Assembly (NCBI GenBank): GCA_015059095.1
Contig: SVBA01000001.1
Coordinates: 1 to 64,000 of the forward strand
Direction: 5' to 3'
Origin: Erysipelotrichaceae bacterium
Lineage (GTDB): Bacteria > Bacillota_I > Bacilli_A > RFN20 > CAG-449
DNA: 64,000 nucleotides
The notes beneath the pieces are model-generated. The model was not told the DNA's origin, did not search any database, and saw only the letters and a list, made by a program, of their open reading frames with translations. A program made the translations under genes and the position numbers. Below are positions 58,916 through 64,000 of the stretch, one piece after another. The stretch's first letter is position 1, and the number at the start of each line of letters is the position of its first letter.

Positions 58916-59450
58916 ACTTCTTACTCCTTTCACTATTTTTAAATTTTTTTACAGCTCTTTCAAAAGTTTTATTTATAGTCTTAGATTTAATTTTATATAT
59001 TTTCTCTAATTCATTAAAAGTTAATCCATCAACACAATGCTTTATAATGATAGATACCTCATAATCAGATAAAACATTTCTTAAGTCATCAACTAATTCA
59101 TTATATAAATAATGACTATTTTTATTATCAAAAGATATATTAATTTTATTTATGTCATCAACAAGTATAATATTGTTTTCTTTTTTTAAATAATTAATTG
59201 CAATATTTCTAGCAGAAGACAACAAATAATATTTTACAGAACTTTTAACATTTAATACATTTTCAAAAAAGTTTAAAAAGACATCATTTGTAAGATCTTT
59301 AATAAGTTCAATATCAGTACAATATTTTGCAATACAAAAAGCTACTAATTTATAGTATTGATAATAAATATACTCATATATTTCTCTTATCTTTTTTTCA
59401 TCACCTTTTGATAAAGCGTTAGATAAGAGTTGATCAATTTTCTTATCCAT
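58905..59450 (-). CDS. ECF-type RNA polymerase sigma factor
   Basis: 181 residues from ATG 59450 (GAGGT 8 nt upstream; the open frame extends to 59546 but those codons lie in repeats). Region 2 (EIYEYIYYQYYKLVAFCIAK, NDVFLNFFENV, LLSSARNIAINYLKK) and region 4 (VLSDYEVSIIIKHCVDGLTF then TFNELEKIYKIKSKTINKTF) are present; there is no region 1 or 3. It would direct polymerase to the protease/radical-SAM genes when released from its anti-sigma factor. Confidence 0.8.
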   Translation of the reverse strand: MDKKIDQLLSNALSKGDEKKIREIYEYIYYQYYKLVAFCIAKYCTDIELIKDLTNDVFLNFFENVLNVKSSVKYYLLSSARNIAINYLKKENNIILVDDINKINISFDNKNSHYLYNELVDDLRNVLSDYEVSIIIKHCVDGLTFNELEKIYKIKSKTINKTFERAVKKFKNSERSKKYAK

Positions 59451-59497
59451 GTAATTTAACCTCGAATTCATAATTATGTTTTCATATAATAAGACAA

Positions 59498-59543
59498 TTT
59501 TACATATTAAAATGCGACACATATTTATTTTTTTGTCACATAT
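59498..59543 (-). promoter_or_regulatory. Repeats upstream of the ECF sigma gene
   Basis: On the minus strand ATATGTGACA (59543-59534), ATATGTGTCG (59524-59515) and ATATGTAAAA (59507-59498) are spaced 19 and 17 nt. The pair TGTGACA...TGTCGC spaced 14-15 nt resembles an ECF -35/-10 and could be the autoregulated promoter, but it is unproven. Confidence 0.35.
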
Positions 59544-59667
59544 CAATTATATCATTATTTACATTTATTTTATCCAATATTAATATATAAGACACTACTA
59601 AAAAGTAAAAACAAACAATTCAATTAAAAAAGCTGTGCAATTACTCCTTACAAAATTTTCTAACAAC

Positions 59668-59704
59668 ACAAAAAAAGCCCATTTACCTAAATTGATAAAA
59701 GGCT
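59668..59704 (-). terminator. Terminator after the rRNA methyltransferase gene
   Basis: Arms AGCCCATTTACC (59676-59687) and GATAAAAGGCT (59694-59704) pair with bulges, followed by a seven-T run on the minus strand. Confidence 0.7.
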
Positions 59705-59709
59705 ATCTT

Positions 59710-61335
59710 TTAAATCATTTTATAGTATCTAAATGCATCAATAATATAGTTTTCTTTTTCTTTAGTACATTTAGGTTGAAGATATTTACTATTATCTTTA
59801 CCTTTGTTGTAACATTCTCTTTCTTTAATGCCATATTTTTGTTTCATTTGAGCAATTTCTAAATTAGTAACTTTAACATTGTATTTCTTTAATACATACT
59901 CAATTATATCTTGATAAGTTGCTTTTAATTCTGCACTTGTTATAGGAAAATCATCAGTAGTTATTTCAACTTCAACATAATCATCTGCTTTGCGGTGGGA
60001 CAAAAGAACTACCGTTTCCACATGACTTGTCATTGGGAACATATCTACAGGTTGAACATATGTAACTTCATACATTTCGCTTAATTCTTCTAAATCTCTT
60101 GCAAGAGTTTCTGGATCACAAGAAATATAAATTACTTTTTTTATTTTTCTAGACATAACAGCTGATAAGAAATTATGATCACTACCTTTTCTAGGAGGAT
60201 CCATAATAACTACATCAATTTTTCCTGGATAATTTTGAATAAATTTGCCCGCATCATCTAGATAGAATTGAATGTTGGTAATATTGTTTCTTCTTGCATT
60301 TTCTTTTGCATTTCTATGAGAAGATTCATTTATTTCTACAGAGATAACTTCTTTTGCATTTTTAGATGCGATCATTCCAATTGTTCCTACTCCCGAATAA
60401 GCATCTAATACAATTTCATTATTATTAATATCAATTAAATCTAACGCCTTTTGGTATAATACTTCTACTTGAATAGGATTAACTTGATAAAAACTTGATG
60501 CAGATATTTCAAAAGTACAACCTAAAATAGAATCTTTAATTACGCCTTTTCCATATAATACTTTTTCTTTATTTCCTAATATAACATTAGTAGATCGACT
60601 ATTTTCATTAGCGACCACAGTAGTTATTTCTGGATGCAATTTAATTAATGCATCGATAAAATTTCTTTGTCCTGGGAAATTAATTTTAGAAACAACTAAA
60701 ACAATCATTATTTCATCAAAGTGATAACTAGTTCTAACTAATACATAGCGAAGAATGCCTTGTCTACTATCTTCGTTATATACAGGTATATTATGTTTCT
60801 TAATTAATTCTTTTATATCCCAAAGAATAGAACTTGCTCTTTTATCCTCAATAACACATTCCTTCACTGGAATTATTTCGTGTGTATTTTGTCTATAGAA
60901 GCCATAGCAAACATTTCCTTTTTTATCTTTAGCATATGGCATTTGAATTTTATTACGATAATAATATGGATCTTCCATACCTAAACATGGGTTAACTTTT
61001 GTTTTGATATGACCTATTCTTTCTAATGCATCTTTCACTCTTTTGGTTTTAATAACTAATTGTTCTTGATAATTCAATTGTTGATATTGACAACCACCAC
61101 AAGAAGAACAAATTTTACATTTAGGTTGAATTCTTTTATCTGAAAGATTATATAATTTTTTTACTTTACCAAATAAAACATTCGCACGTCTATAAAGAAT
61201 TTCAATATCTGCTGTTTCGCCAACAAAAAGACCGTCACAAAAGATAATTTCTCCTTTTGCTTTTACAACACCTTTTCCTTCGTGAGAAATGTCTATACAT
61301 GTTCCTTTAATAAATCTTTCAAAATCTCTTCTCAT
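59710..61335 (-). CDS. rlmD: 23S rRNA (uracil1939-C5)-methyltransferase (RlmD/TrmA family)
   Basis: 541 residues from ATG 61335 (AAGGAAAG upstream). It has an N-terminal TRAM domain, a 4Fe-4S motif (CKICSSCGGCQYQQ), the AdoMet site VLDAYSGVGTIGMIASK, MDPPRKGSD and the catalytic Cys in IYISCDPETLARDL. The C-terminal extension with RECYNKGKDNSKYLQPKC is common in clostridial/bacillal relatives. Whether it modifies U1939 or U747 is not certain. The open frame extends upstream to 61395, but that stretch overlaps a terminator hairpin, so the shorter start is preferred. Confidence 0.85.
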   Translation of the reverse strand: MRRDFERFIKGTCIDISHEGKGVVKAKGEIIFCDGLFVGETADIEILYRRANVLFGKVKKLYNLSDKRIQPKCKICSSCGGCQYQQLNYQEQLVIKTKRVKDALERIGHIKTKVNPCLGMEDPYYYRNKIQMPYAKDKKGNVCYGFYRQNTHEIIPVKECVIEDKRASSILWDIKELIKKHNIPVYNEDSRQGILRYVLVRTSYHFDEIMIVLVVSKINFPGQRNFIDALIKLHPEITTVVANENSRSTNVILGNKEKVLYGKGVIKDSILGCTFEISASSFYQVNPIQVEVLYQKALDLIDINNNEIVLDAYSGVGTIGMIASKNAKEVISVEINESSHRNAKENARRNNITNIQFYLDDAGKFIQNYPGKIDVVIMDPPRKGSDHNFLSAVMSRKIKKVIYISCDPETLARDLEELSEMYEVTYVQPVDMFPMTSHVETVVLLSHRKADDYVEVEITTDDFPITSAELKATYQDIIEYVLKKYNVKVTNLEIAQMKQKYGIKERECYNKGKDNSKYLQPKCTKEKENYIIDAFRYYKMI

Positions 61336-61382
61336 AAATCTTTCCTTATAATTTAACAAACAAATTTTATCATTAACAAAAA

Positions 61383-61422
61383 GAAAAAACCACACTAATT
61401 CATTTTAAGAGTGTGATTTTTG
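61383..61422 (-). terminator. Terminator after the TPR gene
   Basis: 10-bp stem AAACCACACT/AGTGTGATTT (61387-61396 with 61410-61419, one mismatch) with T run on the minus strand. It separates the TPR genes from rlmD. Confidence 0.75.
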
Positions 61423-61493
61423 TTTTTATTTTTTGATTTTTATAAGAAAGTTATTAATAATGTAACGGTTTTTCTCCTAAAAACCCCTGTGTT

Positions 61494-62711
61494 TTAACTG
61501 AATTTTACATTTTCTTCATCGACAAAAGTTTCTTCTTCCTCGTCCTTTTGATTGAATTTCATAATCGTATAAATGTGCATCATTCCTCCTAAAGAAAGAG
61601 ACACTCTTACATCATTAATTTCGATCAAATATTTATCAACCATAGTATCTAACATTTTTGATAAAAACTTTCTATCATCATTTGGAATAAATTTTCTTTC
61701 TTCTAAAATTGCTTGTTTCTTTTGTTCACTTATCGCTTTAAAGATTCTTTCTTTGGTTGGATCTTTATCTGAATAATTACATTCATCAAAAATTTTAAAC
61801 ATTGCATTAATTTCATCTTCTGAAAGATAATCAATTATTGCATCTCCTCTATAAGACAAGAATGCTTTCATATAAAGTTCTAGAGCTTCATTATCTAAAG
61901 TGTCTTCTATATCTAGAAGTGCTAAAAGAGTTTCTTCTATACTTCCATAAGGGAAATAATTAATGTTTTTTAGATTATCTAAAGCCTTTTGTCTTATTTC
62001 TAAATAATTAGCAAAATAATAAACAATGAAATGATTTCTTTTTAATAATTCTTTCATTTCTTTTTTTACATCTTTTCCTTCGTGGAATTTAATCGCATAA
62101 TCTAAAGTTTGTAATATTAAATTCTTCGGATGCTTTTTATATAAATCTTGAATCTTTACATATTCCTTATTATTAAAATACATTAAAGAAAGATTATCTA
62201 ACATACTTAACGAATCCGCAGGATTTAAAAATAAAATTCTTTCTGCTGTTTTTAAATATTCTTCTTTTTTATTAATATCTAAATAACAAACAGCAATTTT
62301 ATCTAATAATCTAATATATTCTCTTCCTTCGACAAAACAAAATAAATCATCGCTTCCATCAAGAGGAAATTCTTTTTCTTTCAATTCATTAACACATTCT
62401 TTTTCTAATAATTCTAATCCTTTAATTTTTTCTACAGTACTAGTATTAGCACAATAAACATTATCAGATAAAATATCAAAATCCTTTGGAACTAGCTTTA
62501 AGATTCTTTTTCCAATATCTTCTCTTAATTTATTATCTTCCTCTTCATAATACATACTATATAATTCATCGAGATTATATTCATATGTTCCTTTTGTATT
62601 CATTAATTTTTCAATCTTTTTTTTAATCAATTGTTCTTTGACATTAGAAAAAGCTTTTTCCTTCATAAGTTCATTATTTATTAAATAATGGATTACTTCT
62701 TTTCTTTTCAT
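61494..62711 (-). CDS. TPR-repeat protein, ST7-like (paralog A)
   Basis: 405 residues, no signal peptide. Mostly helical with TPR-like pairs (DNLSLMYFNNKEYVKIQDLY). The central segment FVEGREYIRLLDKIAVCYL and LNPADSLSMLDNLSLMYF matches a pattern (R-x-Y-x-R-x-L... L-N-P-x-D-x-x-x) seen in bacterial ST7-like proteins. A paralog with the same layout is directly upstream; both end in a short Gly-containing strand (VRVSLSLGGMMHIYTIM). Probably a protein-interaction scaffold. Function unknown. Confidence 0.6.
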   Translation of the reverse strand: MKRKEVIHYLINNELMKEKAFSNVKEQLIKKKIEKLMNTKGTYEYNLDELYSMYYEEEDNKLREDIGKRILKLVPKDFDILSDNVYCANTSTVEKIKGLELLEKECVNELKEKEFPLDGSDDLFCFVEGREYIRLLDKIAVCYLDINKKEEYLKTAERILFLNPADSLSMLDNLSLMYFNNKEYVKIQDLYKKHPKNLILQTLDYAIKFHEGKDVKKEMKELLKRNHFIVYYFANYLEIRQKALDNLKNINYFPYGSIEETLLALLDIEDTLDNEALELYMKAFLSYRGDAIIDYLSEDEINAMFKIFDECNYSDKDPTKERIFKAISEQKKQAILEERKFIPNDDRKFLSKMLDTMVDKYLIEINDVRVSLSLGGMMHIYTIMKFNQKDEEEETFVDEENVKFS

Positions 62712-62784
62712 AAGCCCCTCCTCAATTCATTAATATCTTATCATATGTTTATTTTAAAATACAATAACGCTCACTTTTTGCTTT

Positions 62785-63984
62785 TTAATTAATATAATTA
62801 TTTTCTTCTAATTCTAAATCTTCTTCTCCATCAATAATAGTCAACGCTAGAACAAGTCCTCCTGGAGCGAGTCTAACTTTTTTATCTTCCAAACAAATTA
62901 AATGTTTTGTTTCTAATTCTTTTAAAAAGTCTTTTAAGTCTTCTTTATTTTCAAACATCCATGAATCAAATAAAGGTATATCTTTTGCTTTATTAGAAAT
63001 TGTTTTGTCTCCCTTAATTATTCTAAATAAATAATCAATTGTAGGCGTAATGTTATTTGCATTTTCTGCTAATGCAATTAAAGATAATATGAGTTCTATT
63101 TCCTCTTCTATAAAAGGTTCAAACTTTTCAATTTCATCATGTAAAGGACCAATAGCGTCTGCAATTCTATCAAAAGATTCACCTTTTAATTCTCTATCAA
63201 AAGCAAACATAACAGAAGCAAATTCTTCAAAACTTCCTGGTTCAAAATAAGAACCTATACTATTATCAAGAGCGTCTTCATCTAACACATATATACCCGA
63301 TAAGCAAAAAGCAGCAAACCTATTTGCTTCTACTAATTTCTTTAGTTTACGCTCATATCTTTTTCCTTCTTCAACAGTAACAACCAAATCAAGAATCATT
63401 CCATCTAAAGAATATGGAAATTTTTTACAAAGGCGTTTAAATTCATTTACATCGTTTTCAAAATAATACGGAATTAAAGAAATTCTTACTCCTAAATTAT
63501 CTCTAGGATTAAGTTTAATAATTTTACTCCAACACTTAATTGATGATTCTACATCATCTTTAATTCTATAAAGATATCCTAATTGATGAAGTCCTCTTAG
63601 ATATTCTCTAGCAGGAACAAAATAATAAACATCGTCTTCTCCTATAGTATAACCATACTTTTCTTTTAAATGATTTTCGCATTCTTTTAGCATCTTTTTC
63701 ACTTTTTTGATTGCTTCATCATGATTTTTGTTTAATATTATTTCTCTTTGAATCAATATATCATAATCATATGGATTGATTTTTAAAATTTTAGACGATA
63801 TTGTTAAATATTCTTTTTCTATTTCCACATCTTCCAAATCTTGATATAAAGACAAAAGTTCATATAAAGCTGTTCCTTTAGTATGTGCCTCTTTATTAAC
63901 CTGATTCATCGCTTCTTTTGGATCAACTTTTTCTTTTTCTAAAATTTCAATCATTCTTCTAGTTAACAATTCGTTTGCTTTCAT
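62785..63984 (-). CDS. TPR-repeat protein, ST7-like (paralog B)
   Basis: 399 residues. Same domain order as the downstream paralog: helical N-terminus (LLTRRMIEILEKEKVDPKEA), FVPAREYLRGLHQLGYLYRI, IKLNPRDNLGVRISLIPYYF and a C-terminal VRLAPGGLVLALTII segment. The two proteins are only moderately similar, so the duplication is old. AAGGAG precedes the ATG at 63984. Its true 5' end and promoter lie close to or beyond the window edge. Confidence 0.6.
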   Translation of the reverse strand: MKANELLTRRMIEILEKEKVDPKEAMNQVNKEAHTKGTALYELLSLYQDLEDVEIEKEYLTISSKILKINPYDYDILIQREIILNKNHDEAIKKVKKMLKECENHLKEKYGYTIGEDDVYYFVPAREYLRGLHQLGYLYRIKDDVESSIKCWSKIIKLNPRDNLGVRISLIPYYFENDVNEFKRLCKKFPYSLDGMILDLVVTVEEGKRYERKLKKLVEANRFAAFCLSGIYVLDEDALDNSIGSYFEPGSFEEFASVMFAFDRELKGESFDRIADAIGPLHDEIEKFEPFIEEEIELILSLIALAENANNITPTIDYLFRIIKGDKTISNKAKDIPLFDSWMFENKEDLKDFLKELETKHLICLEDKKVRLAPGGLVLALTIIDGEEDLELEENNYIN

Positions 63985-64000
63985 ATTAATATCTCCTTTT

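Noticed and set aside
1-64000. CRISPR arrays, tRNA and rRNA genes
   Set aside because: No regularly spaced repeats with unique spacers, no cas-like proteins, and no tRNA cloverleaf or rRNA-like GC-rich stretch noticed by eye in intergenic DNA.

Overview
This is a very AT-rich window from a low-GC Gram-positive (Bacillota) genome that reads cleanly with the standard code: Trp is TGG, and TGA, TAA and TAG all act as stops. Several features point to the Bacilli/Erysipelotrichia side of the phylum. The dnaX-ebfC-recR-tmk-holB-ricT-rsmI cluster and the yybS-like-gdpP-rplI-dnaB cluster follow the Bacillus subtilis plan, Shine-Dalgarno sites are strong, and lipobox lipoproteins are very abundant. 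Secreted Big_2, InlB-type and serine-rich proteins plus a SPASM radical SAM enzyme suggest an anaerobic, host-associated (gut-like) species, but that is inference. I saw no rRNA, tRNA or CRISPR array.

Layout. 0-7.8 kb (minus): a GNAT acetyltransferase, a GH3 glycosidase, a YhhN membrane protein, a PlsC-like acyltransferase, then a translation/tRNA-modification block (rpiB, tsaC/ywlC, prmC, prfA). 7.9-15.1 kb (plus): a phosphodiesterase-family enzyme, then the DNA replication and repair operon led by dnaX, with a structured leader. 15.1-24.3 kb (minus): a compact operon read as YybS-like protein, gdpP, rplI, dnaB, walJ, rlmH, yfhO-like. 24.4-45.9 kb (mostly minus): an accessory region of surface lipoproteins, Sel1, MORN and Big_2 proteins, an ABC transporter, a Big_2-VanZ fusion, two acetyltransferases and a Fic protein. 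46-52.7 kb: an integrated mobilizable element with a winged-helix gene under an elaborate leader, a large serine recombinase, a MobL relaxase, a mobilization accessory protein and a divergent XRE repressor. 52.8-59.5 kb (minus): a self-contained secretion/maturation locus. 59.7-64 kb (minus): an RlmD-type rRNA methyltransferase and two paralogous TPR proteins.

The strongest candidate for an undescribed system is 52.8-59.5 kb. An ECF sigma factor and its membrane anti-sigma factor head a run of genes for a V8-like serine protease, a SPASM radical SAM enzyme, a lipoprotein, a C10-like cysteine protease and a second lipoprotein. The two unrelated proteases both end in exactly the same C-terminal tetrapeptide, Trp-Pro-Thr-Cys, written with different synonymous codons. 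This suggests a selected C-terminal tag that the radical SAM enzyme, or another factor, recognises or modifies.

Other signals worth attention: a run of nine G exactly between the -35 and -10 boxes of a lipoprotein gene (a candidate phase-variable promoter); a dnaX leader with a potential pseudoknot and a 9-bp hairpin between the Shine-Dalgarno and the start codon; a likely dnaX -1 frameshift site; paired operator-like repeats, a potential loop-target pseudoknot and an intrinsic terminator upstream of the winged-helix gene in the mobile element; paired TATCGGCAA sites around the fic promoter; and a decayed relic of a short Cys-repeat gene.
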